Source: Geminicoccus sp. (lineage in GTDB: Bacteria > Pseudomonadota > Alphaproteobacteria > UBA7985). Taken from it: a stretch of DNA of 64,000 nucleotides. Within the stretch, counting starts at the first letter, position 1. Each line of letters starts with the position of its first letter. The notes beneath the pieces were generated by a model. The model searched no databases and was not told where the DNA came from. It saw only the letters and a program-made list of their open reading frames with translations. The stretch lies in the NCBI GenBank assembly GCA_002708995.1, contig PAPT01000032.1, positions 36,039 through 100,038 on the forward strand, in the 5' to 3' direction. Made by a program: the position numbers and the translations under genes. This document shows, in pieces, positions 24,910 through 32,667 of this stretch.

Positions 24910-24937
24910 CAGGGACCACGCCGTAACGCAGTCCCTG
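24910..24937 (-). terminator. Dispersed terminator-like hairpin, copy A
   Basis: On the minus strand CAGGGAC, a 14-base loop region, GTCCCTG, then TTTGC, 40 bases after the stop of the gene at 24977. The same 33-base pattern recurs at 28559 and 29131 on the plus strand, each time downstream of a gene. Confidence 0.6.
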
Positions 24938-24976
24938 CTGAGGTGTCGGGCGGGAGAGGATTGTCAGGAGTAACGC

Positions 24977-25642
24977 TTAGACGTCGTCACCGCCGGGGCT
25001 AGCAGAGCCGGCGATGCTATCGAAAGTTATGATGTGTGGACCGAAGGTAGGACGCTCGATCTCAGAGACAGTGCAGCGCTCAGGGTAGATCACGCAGTAA
25101 TCAAACGTCTTTGCTGCGTTTACTTCTCCCGTGGTGGTCGTGTAGGTACCTTCTCTGCCAGGGTCGGGGGTGCCACCGATCAGTGCAGCGATCAGACCGT
25201 ACTCGATAGCCGTCGCAGCCTCGGGCTTTGGACCTGGGCTGTCGTTCGGGTTTGCTTCGTCTGTTTCCGACGCTAGCTTGAGGCCGCCACCACTGCGGGT
25301 GCCAAAGGATGTGTTGGCTGCAGGTTTTGCAGAAGGCACCCATTCTTCTGTTGGGGAGGCTTTGGTCTGAAAAGGGGCCTGAATCTGATAAGCATGGTGC
25401 TTATCAGGTGCGGGAACCTTCACGCGAGGACTTGGGCTCGGGAGTGGTGCAATTGAAATGCTGCTACGGCTGCCAGTGTTCATGGAAGCGCCGGCCTGTT
25501 GCAGGATATTTGAACCCTTTTCAGTCACGACCGATGGGAAAGTGGTTCCAAGGTTGATCGTCATGCGTTGCTGAGCAGAGGCGTTGGTGGAGAGGGCTGC
25601 AACAGACAGAGCAGCGGCGAGCAGAGCGATAGCGGTTTTCAT
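24977..25642 (-). CDS. Secreted hypothetical protein containing a Flp-pilin-like hydrophobic motif
   Basis: 221 residues from the ATG at 25642, with AAAGGAAC upstream. MKTAIALLAAALSVAAL followed by STNASA is a Sec signal. The middle is Ser/Pro-rich. Near residue 140 lies EAATAIEYGLIAALIGG, which matches the start of Flp/Fap type IVb pilins (ATAIEYGLIAALI). Here it is internal and breaks off after ALIGG, followed by a Thr-rich stretch and a region with two Cys (YCVIYPERCTV). Neither the full pilin nor a tad locus is present. It may be an unusual fusion made by recombination; the function is unknown. Confidence 0.5.
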   Translation of the reverse strand: MKTAIALLAAALSVAALSTNASAQQRMTINLGTTFPSVVTEKGSNILQQAGASMNTGSRSSISIAPLPSPSPRVKVPAPDKHHAYQIQAPFQTKASPTEEWVPSAKPAANTSFGTRSGGGLKLASETDEANPNDSPGPKPEAATAIEYGLIAALIGGTPDPGREGTYTTTTGEVNAAKTFDYCVIYPERCTVSEIERPTFGPHIITFDSIAGSASPGGDDV

Positions 25643-25737
25643 CAGGAGAGTTCCTTTAGGTCTGCTTGGTGTGTTTTGTGAGCTCAAGCTAACCAGAGGT
25701 CCTGTGACGGTCAGAAACGCTGTGTGTCAGAATGTAA

Positions 25738-26055
25738 CTGTTGGTGTGGCTTAGCCCAGCGGACTAACCCCGGTGCCGTGTACCGTCACGGACAGCTTCT
25801 TGCCTCCACACTTCGAGCACTTTAACCGGCGCATCACCTGGTCAGACGGCACGTCGCCGTAGCCGTCCCGGACCAGCCGCTGGAACGGCACAAAGCCAGT
25901 GTGCCGGCAGTCACTACACGCCGCGCCAAAGAACAGGCTCGGGCTCTCGCATATGGTCGGCGACGTAGAAACTCGCGACACCACGTGAGCACGGGAAGTG
26001 CCCAACACCCCCCCGTCTCGCAAAACGCCGGGGGTAGCTGCTATGGCGCAGCGCC
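25738..26055 (-). repeat. Left arm of a ~310-bp imperfect inverted repeat
   Basis: Reads GTTGGTGTGGCTTAGCCCAG at the outer end and ends near GCTATGGCGCAGC at the inner end. The reverse complement recurs at about 27605-27935 with strong similarity throughout, including the zinc-ribbon coding region and the GTCTCGCAAAACGCC block. Divergence of roughly 15-25 percent (by eye) shows the arms are old or came from different copies. Confidence 0.85.
25751..25984 (-). CDS. Small zinc-ribbon protein (left copy)
   Basis: About 77 residues if started at the GTG at 25984, the position equivalent to the right copy's GTG. CSDCRHTGFVPFQRL and LKCSKCGGKKLSV give a C-x2-C ... C-x2-C treble-clef or ribbon, with a helix of DGYGDVPSDQVMRRL between. 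Such short ribbons (C-DC-H ... rlrCs-CG) are common orphan proteins in alphaproteobacteria. The Met that could start the right copy is Leu here. It is transcribed outward from the inverted-repeat element. The function is unknown. Confidence 0.5.
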   Translation of the reverse strand: MVSRVSTSPTICESPSLFFGAACSDCRHTGFVPFQRLVRDGYGDVPSDQVMRRLKCSKCGGKKLSVTVHGTGVSPLG

Positions 26056-26087
26056 GCGGACGCCGGTTGAGGCAACGTCAGCCCACG

Positions 26088-27061
26088 TCAAACCGTCAGG
26101 TCGTCAGGGAAGTATACGTAAAGCTCGAACTCACTCCCGTCGTACCCATTGAAGTACAGCTTGCCGTCGAGGGCGTGCATGTCGGTGGGATATGTACTGT
26201 CGCCGCTGCCGCTTTTATCTGCACTGGCTACCTTCGTTGTGGTGCCGGCGTCGGGGTCGTAGACGTAAAGCTCGTACTGACTGCCGTTGTTCCCGCGGAA
26301 GTACAGCTTTCCGTCAAGGGCGTGCATGTCAACAGGGTTAGTACCACCGCCGCTGTTTAGGTCAGCTCCAGGATGGAGACCGTCTACCAAGAACGTCAGT
26401 CCCGCAAACGGATGAAGAGTTTCTGTAGAGGAACCTGTGCCCGGCTCTGCAACCGTTTCACTGGTCTCGGTTTCTGAGGTGTCAGAGCCGGCCAGCGCAA
26501 GGCCTAAAAGAAGGCCGCCGCCAGCCCCGCTCGCACCAACGCCTGCAGCAGCAGCTACCGAAACCATGGTCGGCGAGCTGTCGCTGAGATCTTGGGCCAG
26601 CTCATGACGCTGAATATCAACCTCTTCAAACAGCCTCGGCGCAGTCCCTCACCTGACCGCAGCAACGAAGACGTTTGTGTGCCAATGATCGTGCCATCGC
26701 TCGACCGCACCGGAAAAGCATCAGAAATGAGATGTGTTTGAAGCGCACCGACAAAGTCTAGTTGGTGCAGTACCACGGCCGCGAGATCATAAACGACCAG
26801 GATCAACCCGCCCTCGAGCTGCATGAACTGTTCGGGGCGGAGATTGAATTGCTCTCCATTGCGATTGGAAACCACAAGACTGCCGTCACTCAGACGCTGA
26901 TAATGATGTGGCAAGATGAGTGTTTGCAGCTGTTGCCCTTCGGCTGAGGCGAGCTCGGACCAACCCACAGGCCCTGCGGACAAGCCAAGGGCAACCGTCA
27001 CGGTAGCACGCTGGCGGCGCGGGATCGTTGGTATACGAACCAGAGGGCTCAGAGCAGACAT
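26088..27061 (-). pseudogene. Beta-propeller/ELW-repeat-like surface protein gene with one frameshift
   Basis: From the ATG at 27061 the frame reads an FxxG-like N-domain (SDGSLVVSNRNGEQFNLRP, then FMQLEGGLILVVYDL) and would end at 26555 after unrelated residues. One base added in the GGG at 26646-26648 joins it to APRLFEEVDIQRHELAQ, then SSPTMVSVAAAAGVGASG. That second frame continues with a Gly/Ala membrane-like segment and two ~45-residue repeats with HALDGKLYF and ELYVYDPDAG, as in hyalin/ELWxxDGT proteins. It stops at 26088, close to the repeat arm, so the C-terminus may be cut. A sequencing error cannot be excluded. Confidence 0.55.
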
Positions 27062-27221
27062 CAGATGCAACCCATGTGTGGCGCATAAAGTATGACGCTG
27101 CCGGTCATGGGTATGAACCACAAGGGCGCGTAATGTATTTCGCCGTTATGTGGATGTTGGGGACATCTAGATCGTCGACAGCAGTCACGGCATGTACCCG
27201 GTCGCGGTAACAGCAGGGGAC

Positions 27222-27401
27222 ATGGCGAAAATTGTGGCTCACCTAACAGACCAACGCATCAGCCCGACACACCGCACCAAGGCACTCAAACGCGGCGGCT
27301 GGTCGATCGGCAAAATCAACGGCAAACGGGTCTACTGGCGTGGTGACAGCAAGCCGAACTACATCGACGAGGACCTGCTAGGCGAGGCGTGCAGTAGCTA
27401 G
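27222..27401 (+). CDS. Small basic hypothetical protein
   Basis: 59 residues from the ATG at 27222 (CAGGGGAC just upstream; a GTG/ATG further up is possible). The content KALKRGGWSIGKINGKRVYW looks like a small DNA-binding or winged-helix-like fragment, followed by an acidic end. It lies inside the inverted-repeat element, before the 9-bp tandem repeat. No family is recognised, and the call rests on length, start context and composition only. Confidence 0.4.
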   Translation: MAKIVAHLTDQRISPTHRTKALKRGGWSIGKINGKRVYWRGDSKPNYIDEDLLGEACSS

Positions 27402-27534
27402 CGTTACACGGGGTCGTCTTAGCTGGCGGCCCCATCGCTACGGTCGTGGACGCGGTGGACGCCCGTTTCCATTGTCGTTTTTGGCAGTAACAGCGGTTCT
27501 GTAGAACCTATTCTCAAAAATCAGCGTACATAGA

Positions 27535-27606
27535 GGCGTCCACGGCGTCCACGGCGTCCACGGCGTCCACGGCGTCCACGGCGTCCACGGCGTCCACGGC
27601 GTCCAC
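27535..27606 (+). repeat. 9-bp tandem repeat GGCGTCCAC, eight exact copies
   Basis: Eight perfect consecutive copies, immediately inside the right inverted-repeat arm. The reverse word GTGGACGC occurs twice about 80 bp upstream (27446-27463), so the strand could fold into a hairpin. If read on the minus strand it gives a WTP repeat inside a long frame that has no other support. Confidence 0.97.
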
Positions 27607-27935
27607 AAGGCTGCGCAATAGCGGGTGCCCTCGGCGTTTTTGCGAGACGGGGGGGTGCTCACGGCGCGAGCGATGCTTACGTGCAGTCGCGAGTGTCTAC
27701 ATTCCCGACCATATCCGAATGCCGGAGCATGTTCTTTGGCGCAACGTGTAGCGACTGCTGGCACACCGGTTTCGTGCCGTTCGAGCAGTTGGCCCAGGAC
27801 GGCTACGGAGACGTGCCGTGTGACCAGGTGATGCGCCGGCTGAAGTGCTCGAAGTGTGGAGGCAAGAAGCTGTCCGTGACGGTACACGGCACCGGGGTTA
27901 GTCCGCTGGGCTAGGCTACACCAACCGTTATATTC
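27605..27935 (+). repeat. Right arm of the ~310-bp imperfect inverted repeat
   Basis: Inner end GGCTGCGCAATAGCGGG, outer end TAGGCTACACCAACCG. It is the inverted partner of 25738-26055. The two arms enclose about 1.55 kb that holds the frameshifted repeat-protein gene, the small basic ORF and the 9-bp tandem repeat. Confidence 0.85.
27681..27914 (+). CDS. Small zinc-ribbon protein (right copy)
   Basis: 77 residues from GTG 27681, or 61 from ATG 27729 (MFFGATCSDC). It is about 80 percent identical by eye to the left copy, with identical last ~30 residues (MRRLKCSKCGGKKLSVTVHG). The two C-x2-C knuckles are intact. Conservation with the left copy extends upstream of the ATG (SRVST-PTI-E), favouring the GTG. 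Being the better preserved copy, it is the more likely functional one. Its role is unknown. Confidence 0.55.
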   Translation: MQSRVSTFPTISECRSMFFGATCSDCWHTGFVPFEQLAQDGYGDVPCDQVMRRLKCSKCGGKKLSVTVHGTGVSPLG

Positions 27936-28061
27936 TGAAGCAGGAAGTTTCCCGCTTTTGATCCGTTGAGGCGAAATGATGGGACACAATGCAGTCACAT
28001 TTGACGTGCCACATTTGGCGGTAATGTAATTCTATTGATTGACTAGATTAAGGAAAATGAA

Positions 28062-28466
28062 ATGCTCGGAAAACATGTAGGCTCGATGAAGGGCCAAACT
28101 GAGGTGAAGGCAATACCAAGCGAATATGGTATGCCTAAGCTCGAAACGACTGGTGCAGGTGAAGGCACTCTGCTGGGGCATCCAGTTCAGTTCATGGCCA
28201 CCTATCAGGCCGAAATGCAGCCTGATGGCTCCTTCTACGGCGAGTGTCCTAACTCCGGTGTGATTTTGTCACAAGCTGGCGCTGCAACCTATCGTGCTAC
28301 CGGGGCAGGTCATCCCACTGAAGATGGCGGATCAAAGTTTCGTGGTGCGGTATACTTTGCAAGCCACTCTGAAGCCTTCTCTGAATTGAACGGCAAGGCG
28401 TGCGTCTACAGCTGGGATGTTGACGCTAACGGCGTGGCGTCCTGGGAAATTCACATTGTGGATTGA
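28062..28466 (+). CDS. Hypothetical small beta-barrel-like protein
   Basis: 134 residues from an ATG with AAGGAAAATGAA upstream. The pattern (MPKLETTGAGEGTLLGHPVQ, Y-AEMQPDGSFYGECP, ATYRATGAGHPTEDGGSKF, RGAVYF, then a final V-YSWDVDANGVASWEIHIVD) is a succession of short beta strands with turn Gly/Asp. It recalls calycin-like or DUF3224-like barrels of soluble proteins. No signal peptide. It is followed by hairpin copy C and, separately, an NTF2-like gene. The function is not assigned. Confidence 0.6.
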   Translation: MLGKHVGSMKGQTEVKAIPSEYGMPKLETTGAGEGTLLGHPVQFMATYQAEMQPDGSFYGECPNSGVILSQAGAATYRATGAGHPTEDGGSKFRGAVYFASHSEAFSELNGKACVYSWDVDANGVASWEIHIVD

Positions 28467-28558
28467 TCAATTTGTGGTCTTAGAGCGGTGCATCGCTTGG
28501 AGGCTCAACTCCAGGAAGCGTCATCGCTAGCACCAACCTTGTCTTCCGACCGATCAGC

Positions 28559-28590
28559 GGGGAACACGTTACGACGTGATCCCTGTTTGC
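28559..28590 (+). terminator. Dispersed terminator-like hairpin, copy C
   Basis: GGGGAACACGT, TACG loop, ACGTGATCCC, then TGTTTGC, 93 bases after the preceding stop. It shares the 33-base pattern of copies A and B but with compensating changes in the stem (ACACGT/ACGTGA), which supports a conserved RNA structure. Confidence 0.6.
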
Positions 28591-28713
28591 CAGCTGCACT
28601 GTTAATCACGTAACGGAAGAGTAATAAATTCCGGTCTATGCTAGTCAGCTAATGAATAGATCCTTGGCGGCTTGTCGTTAGATGGAGCCCCTATCGTTGA
28701 AAGGAATTCTAAA

Positions 28714-29088
28714 ATGACACCGAAAGAGATTGTCCAATCTGCTTATGATTGCTTCGCAACTGGCGATATGGAGACCTTCGCCTCGCTATTTGCTGAAGAT
28801 GCCACCATTGTTGTGAATGGCATGCACAAGTTTTCGCGCACCTATAATGGCATTGGTGATTGGATGGCTAATCATCTTGCTCATCTGCCCAGCCACTACC
28901 CAGGCCTGAGTGTGGTTCCACTGCACATGGTTGAGGAAAATGGTCACGTTTTTGTACATGCCCACCTGACCGCTGACGGTTTAGACAGCTACTCTGGCCA
29001 CTACGACATCATCGAAGACGGTAAGATCAAGGCTTTCCATATTTTTGATGATAGCCAGAAGATCGCACACGCAATGAAGGCTCTGTAA
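28714..29088 (+). CDS. SnoaL/NTF2-like protein
   Basis: 124 residues from the ATG at 28714 (GAAAGGAATTCTAAA upstream). Typical order: an N-terminal helix PKEIVQSAYDCFATGDMETF, the strand FAEDATIVVNGMH, a helix around IGDWMANHLAHLP, then strands VVPLHMVEENGHVFVHAHLT and SYSGHYDIIEDGKIKAFHIF. The fold holds small hydrophobic ligands or catalyses isomerisation or hydrolysis. No catalytic Asp/His pair is decisive here. Hairpin copy B follows 43 bases after the stop. Confidence 0.8.
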   Translation: MTPKEIVQSAYDCFATGDMETFASLFAEDATIVVNGMHKFSRTYNGIGDWMANHLAHLPSHYPGLSVVPLHMVEENGHVFVHAHLTADGLDSYSGHYDIIEDGKIKAFHIFDDSQKIAHAMKAL

Positions 29089-29130
29089 GGCTGCGGCTAC
29101 AAAAACCTGCGTGTACAACGCACAAAGTGG

Positions 29131-29165
29131 CAGGGACTGCGTTTCGGCGTGGTCCCTGTTTGCTG
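29131..29165 (+). terminator. Dispersed terminator-like hairpin, copy B
   Basis: CAGGGACTGCG TTTCGG CGTGGTCCCTG followed by TTTGCTG. The perfect outer stem CAGGGAC/GTCCCTG is identical to copy A. Confidence 0.65.
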
Positions 29166-29180
29166 TTAGTCCGTCGGCCC

Positions 29181-29202
29181 AGTCTTACTCTTCCTTGATT
29201 GG
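29181..29202 (+). repeat. 22-bp direct repeat, left copy
   Basis: AGTCTTACTCTTCCTTGATTGG, identical to 29953-29974. The copies lie 69 bp before and 57 bp after the isomerase gene. Confidence 0.95.
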
Positions 29203-29271
29203 CGCTAAAATGCAGTGTCCGATGGCGTTTAAGCTGGAGCATCATCCAAGCAGACACAGGATCCCTATCCA

Positions 29272-29895
29272 ATGAACCCCATCGAATACTTCTACGCCGG
29301 TTACTCAGGCTATGCGTATCTTGGATCTCGCCGGTTCATGGAAATTGCAAACGCGGCCGGCCGTGCGATCAGACATCGCCCCTTCGACTTGCGCTATCTT
29401 CTCGATCACAACGGCAGCCAGCCCTTTGATGAGCGCAGTGAAGCTTACGGCGCCTACCACTTTGTCCGCCAGATCGAGCGCTGGTCAGAATACCGCAACA
29501 TGCCAGTCGCACGGCTTAATCCAACGTACCATGGCAACACGATCGATCCGTCGAACAAGATGCTGATTGCTGCGGTGGAACTGGGACACAACATTGACGA
29601 GCTTTCCTGCATTATGATGGAACAGCACTGGCGCTACGACGTCGATCTTGCAGACCTCAGCGCACTGCAAGAAATCGCAAGGCTAGCCGGCCTGGACCCG
29701 GCACCGCTAATGGAGCGTTTAGATGCAGACAGCGTCCAGGCAACCTACGATGCGAACACAGCCGAAGCAGTAAAAATGGGCCTGTTAGGCTCTCCGACCT
29801 ACATCGTAGATGGCGACATGGTTTATGGGCAGGATCATCTCAGTTTTGTCGAGCGGGCGCTGGAAAAGCCTTTCACACTGTGCATTCCAAATTAG
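29272..29895 (+). CDS. 2-hydroxychromene-2-carboxylate isomerase-like (DsbA/GST-kappa family)
   Basis: 207 residues. The N-terminal YFYAGYSGYAYLGSRRFMEI corresponds to the D-SPYAYLA active-site loop; the Ser position is kept. The helical insertion follows (FVRQIERWSEYRNMPVARLN). The C-terminal GLLGSPTYIVDGDMVYGQDH, then FVERAL, is the diagnostic thioredoxin-fold cis-Pro region. HCCA isomerases act in naphthalene-type ring degradation with glutathione, but many relatives are uncharacterised. No ring-cleavage genes are adjacent. The gene sits alone between two identical 22-bp repeats. Confidence 0.8.
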   Translation: MNPIEYFYAGYSGYAYLGSRRFMEIANAAGRAIRHRPFDLRYLLDHNGSQPFDERSEAYGAYHFVRQIERWSEYRNMPVARLNPTYHGNTIDPSNKMLIAAVELGHNIDELSCIMMEQHWRYDVDLADLSALQEIARLAGLDPAPLMERLDADSVQATYDANTAEAVKMGLLGSPTYIVDGDMVYGQDHLSFVERALEKPFTLCIPN

Positions 29896-30784
29896 GCCCG
29901 ACTTCTTCCGTGTCATAGACTTTACACGATACGAGGGTGAGCCCGATGGCCTAGTCTTACTCTTCCTTGATTGGTCGCCCGAAAATCATTGCGATCTCAT
30001 TTTCAGGCTGCCCCCCAATATTTCGAGGTAAGGGGGGGTATTGGATGTTTAGGGCAACGCCGTTATGTACACTGAGATGTACACCGATCCATCGCGTCAC
30101 TATCTGACTCATTGCAAAAAAAGAATAAAACTGAGTGAGGTGGTGCGTCTCCTGGGCACCATTGATTGGTCTCAAATCTACAGTAACCGACTTTGTCCCG
30201 GCACGTCTGCTTATGTGACCGGAGGGGCGGTCGGTCATGCGCCCGGTCATTGAGCCAGTCGAGGCAGCTCATGCTGCGCGTTGAAAGTCCCTGTCAGCAT
30301 AGCCGGCAACCAGAATTGCTCTCTTTCAATCCTCAGAAACTTATATAGTACTATAACGGTACTATATTGGTACCATAGAGGGATAAGGTCAAAGAGATGG
30401 GTATTCGATTTCCGATTGTGAGACCCGTGCGCCCGATCGAACCAGTACCAGAGCGGTACAGGCTCAATCTGTTTCTGGATCGGCATGGGTTCACAAACAC
30501 GAAACCAATGATAACGGTTTTGGGCATCCGGGAGCGATACGGGTGCACTCATTTTGCTGCGGCAACGGTCTGCCTTTCGTGCTTTGCAAAACAATCGAAG
30601 TATCGCCAGGAAGTCCGAAGTTATCTGCGCTTTGCACTGAGCGATGAGTGCATCGAAAGACCAGAGTTGAGGCTCGCGTTTCAACAGAATGCTGGCCATT
30701 GCTAGAACCAAGCCCGGCCGGCAGCGCCTAGTTAGTGGCCAAAGGGTCAGGCTGTAACTGCCGCAAGGGCAGGCGCCCTGAGTG
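29896..30784. other. Gene-poor mosaic interval
   Basis: About 890 bases without a confident gene. The reading frame ending PIKEE before TAA on the minus strand occurs at both 22-bp repeats, suggesting the repeats are the 3' end of a lost gene. Around 30343-30375 lie palindromic words ATAGTACTAT and GGTACC-like repeats that could be an operator. Open frames on both strands around 30397-30705 show no family and are probably decayed. Confidence 0.45.
29953..29974 (+). repeat. 22-bp direct repeat, right copy
   Basis: Identical to 29181-29202, bounding the isomerase gene on its 3' side. The bases outside the repeat differ between the copies. Confidence 0.95.
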
Positions 30785-31729
30785 TCAGCGGCGGGTGAAG
30801 AAGCTCCAAAGCCAGTCATCGGCGCTGTGGCTGTCAATCTCGAACTGCAACCAGACGTGACCCTGGCCGTGGACCCGGTAGACCACGAGGCCGACGTTTT
30901 CATCGACGCTGCTTTCCGCTGAGCCAGCCACGCCAAAGACCCGGCGTTCGACGGCACCTGCAACGAGCCCCAGCCCGGGGCGCTCGGTCAGGGTCAGCAG
31001 GCCACTCCAGTGCGTGGTGATTGCATCAAGCGAAAGTCCGCCCTCGCCGCCGGTCAGGGGCAGCACACCATCCGCCGTGCCGTGGAACACCGCCAGACGC
31101 GTCCGGCCCTCAGGCTGACAGGTCGCGGCGGTACCGGCCAGCATGGTTCCCGCGTGGATGCCGACGGCGGCAAACCGCGCCGCACGATAGCAGGCCAGCG
31201 CATAGGCCATCATCCCGCCATTGGAGTAGCCCACGGCGTAGGTGCGCGCCGGGTCCAGCCGCAGCGGGCCGTCGAGCCGGTCGAGCAGGGCGTCGATGAA
31301 GCCCAGATCATCGCTGCTGCTCTTGTTGTTTTCGGAGGCGGGTGCCGGGTTCCAGTGCAAGCTGTCGGCGACCCCCGCGATGGGCAGGCCCTCGGGGTAG
31401 ATCAGGACAAAGCCGTTGCGGTCGGCCAGCGCCCGCAGGTCCACCCAGCGGGAAAAGTCTTCCGCGCGGCTGCCGTAGCCGTGCAGGGCCAGCAGCACCG
31501 GCATCAGCCCGGAACCGGTGCCGCCGGTGGTGGCCTCGGGGCGGTAGACCAGCGCCCGGCGCGCGACGCCGTCGACCTCAAGGCGCCATGCTGTGGTTTC
31601 TCCGGCGAGGAAAGCCGCTGGGTCTGTCTCCGCGCTCCCTGTCCCGGACGGGTCCGCCAGCGCCGGGGACAGAAACGCCAGCAGCCCGATGGAGAGCGTG
31701 GTCAGGACGATTTGCGCGTTGCGGCTCAC
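30785..31729 (-). CDS. Secreted polyhydroxybutyrate depolymerase/LpqC-type esterase
   Basis: 314 residues from the GTG at 31729. GGGAGGA lies upstream, and the GTGA overlaps the preceding stop by 4 bp; a longer frame lacks a plausible start. The N-terminus LTTLSIGLLAFLSPALA is a signal peptide. PVLLALHGYGSRAEDFSRW is the oxyanion region, YAVGYSNGGMMAYALAC the GxSxG nucleophile, AVFHGTADGVLPL the Asp/turn and VHGQGHVW the catalytic His. The family hydrolyses ester bonds of polymers or feruloyl esters in the periplasm or outside. It is coupled to the BKACE gene. Confidence 0.85.
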   Translation of the reverse strand: MSRNAQIVLTTLSIGLLAFLSPALADPSGTGSAETDPAAFLAGETTAWRLEVDGVARRALVYRPEATTGGTGSGLMPVLLALHGYGSRAEDFSRWVDLRALADRNGFVLIYPEGLPIAGVADSLHWNPAPASENNKSSSDDLGFIDALLDRLDGPLRLDPARTYAVGYSNGGMMAYALACYRAARFAAVGIHAGTMLAGTAATCQPEGRTRLAVFHGTADGVLPLTGGEGGLSLDAITTHWSGLLTLTERPGLGLVAGAVERRVFGVAGSAESSVDENVGLVVYRVHGQGHVWLQFEIDSHSADDWLWSFFTRR

Positions 31730-32505
31730 GACGGGCGATCCTCCCGGCTCAGAAAGGCCCGCAGCGATGCCGCATTGTCCGCATGCGGCCTGCCATCCTC
31801 GCCGCACAGGCTGTTTTCGAAGCCGAGCCGGACGCCGAGACCCTGCGCCTTTGCCGCCGACAGACAGTGGTGCTCCAGCGGGCCGAAGGCGCAGACGCTG
31901 GCGTGCCAGCTGTCCCGTGCCGGGTCGGTTTTCAGCGCTGTCAGCAGGGGGGGCAGGTCATCGGGTCTTGCGTCTCGTGGCAGGGCATACTGGCCCAGCA
32001 CCAGCAACACCTGGTTCTGTCTTGGATGCACGGTGCCGTCGCGGTGCCAGTCCAGCAACTGTGCCACGCAGGCCGGAGCATAAAGGATGTGCTGCAGCTC
32101 GATCCCAGCCTCGTCCGCGAAGGCATAGGCCCGCCTTGCAACCTGCGGATCGGCCGCCATCTCACGCACCGCAACGCTCGCGGCGGCGGGTCGGAGCGCC
32201 TGCAGGCAGGCAAGCTGCTCGGCTGGCTGGTAGCGCCCGGCGCTTTCCGTCGTGATCTGGAGGCCCAGACCCGGCGCCTGCTCGGCAATGGCCGCCAGGG
32301 CGTCCCGATAGCGGTCGGGGTTGAGGCTGTGACCCTGCGCGTCGTCGCGGACGTGCAGGTGAACCGCCGTCGCGCCCTCGAGCTGGCAGGCGCGCGCGGT
32401 GCGGGCAAGGTCGGCCGACGTTACCGGCAGTGCCGGATGGTCAGCGGTGGTCCGCCGCGCCCCGTTGGGCGCAATCATCAGGCTGTAGTCGAGGGTATCC
32501 GGCAT
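31726..32505 (-). CDS. BKACE family (3-keto-5-aminohexanoate cleavage-like) enzyme
   Basis: 259 residues from the ATG at 32505 (MPDTLDYSLMIAPNGARRT). LMIAPNGARR and DHPALP are the family start. AVHLHVRDDAQGHSLNPDRY gives the zinc HxH and Arg-Asp loop. VRLGFENSLCGEDGRPHADN holds the catalytic Glu region. BKACE enzymes transfer acetyl-CoA onto beta-keto acids to give acetoacetate plus a new CoA ester. The exact beta-keto acid is unknown. It is the first gene of a two-gene leftward operon and divergent from the dioxygenase-like operon. Confidence 0.85.
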   Translation of the reverse strand: MPDTLDYSLMIAPNGARRTTADHPALPVTSADLARTARACQLEGATAVHLHVRDDAQGHSLNPDRYRDALAAIAEQAPGLGLQITTESAGRYQPAEQLACLQALRPAAASVAVREMAADPQVARRAYAFADEAGIELQHILYAPACVAQLLDWHRDGTVHPRQNQVLLVLGQYALPRDARPDDLPPLLTALKTDPARDSWHASVCAFGPLEHHCLSAAKAQGLGVRLGFENSLCGEDGRPHADNAASLRAFLSREDRPS

Positions 32506-32667
32506 TTCGTTGGTCCTGCTTGCTGCCATCCAGCATGCCCGCGATTGCGGCTGCCGATAAGCCTGTTTCTGCCTGCCAGGGTGACCGCGGTTGATCATCA
32601 CCGGAGGCTCAAGTAGCGTCGAGCCGGTAATGCAGAGCCCGCGGGCCGGCGGGTTGAGGAAACAATC

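Noticed and set aside
27535..27606. Tandem array considered as a CRISPR
   Set aside because: The units are contiguous 9-mers without spacers and there are no cas genes in the window.
27438..27998. Minus-strand ORF of 186 codons with a WTP repeat
   Set aside because: The repeat is the 9-bp tandem array, and the rest is antisense to the zinc-ribbon gene; no start context or family supports it.
24905..29200. Small genes with shared hairpins considered as an integron cassette array
   Set aside because: No attC-like RYYYAAC/GTTRRRY core sites were found around the hairpins, no intI gene is present, and gene orientations are mixed.
30247..30963. Minus-strand ORF of 238 codons
   Set aside because: It overlaps the esterase gene in another frame, and its unique part has no recognisable domain.
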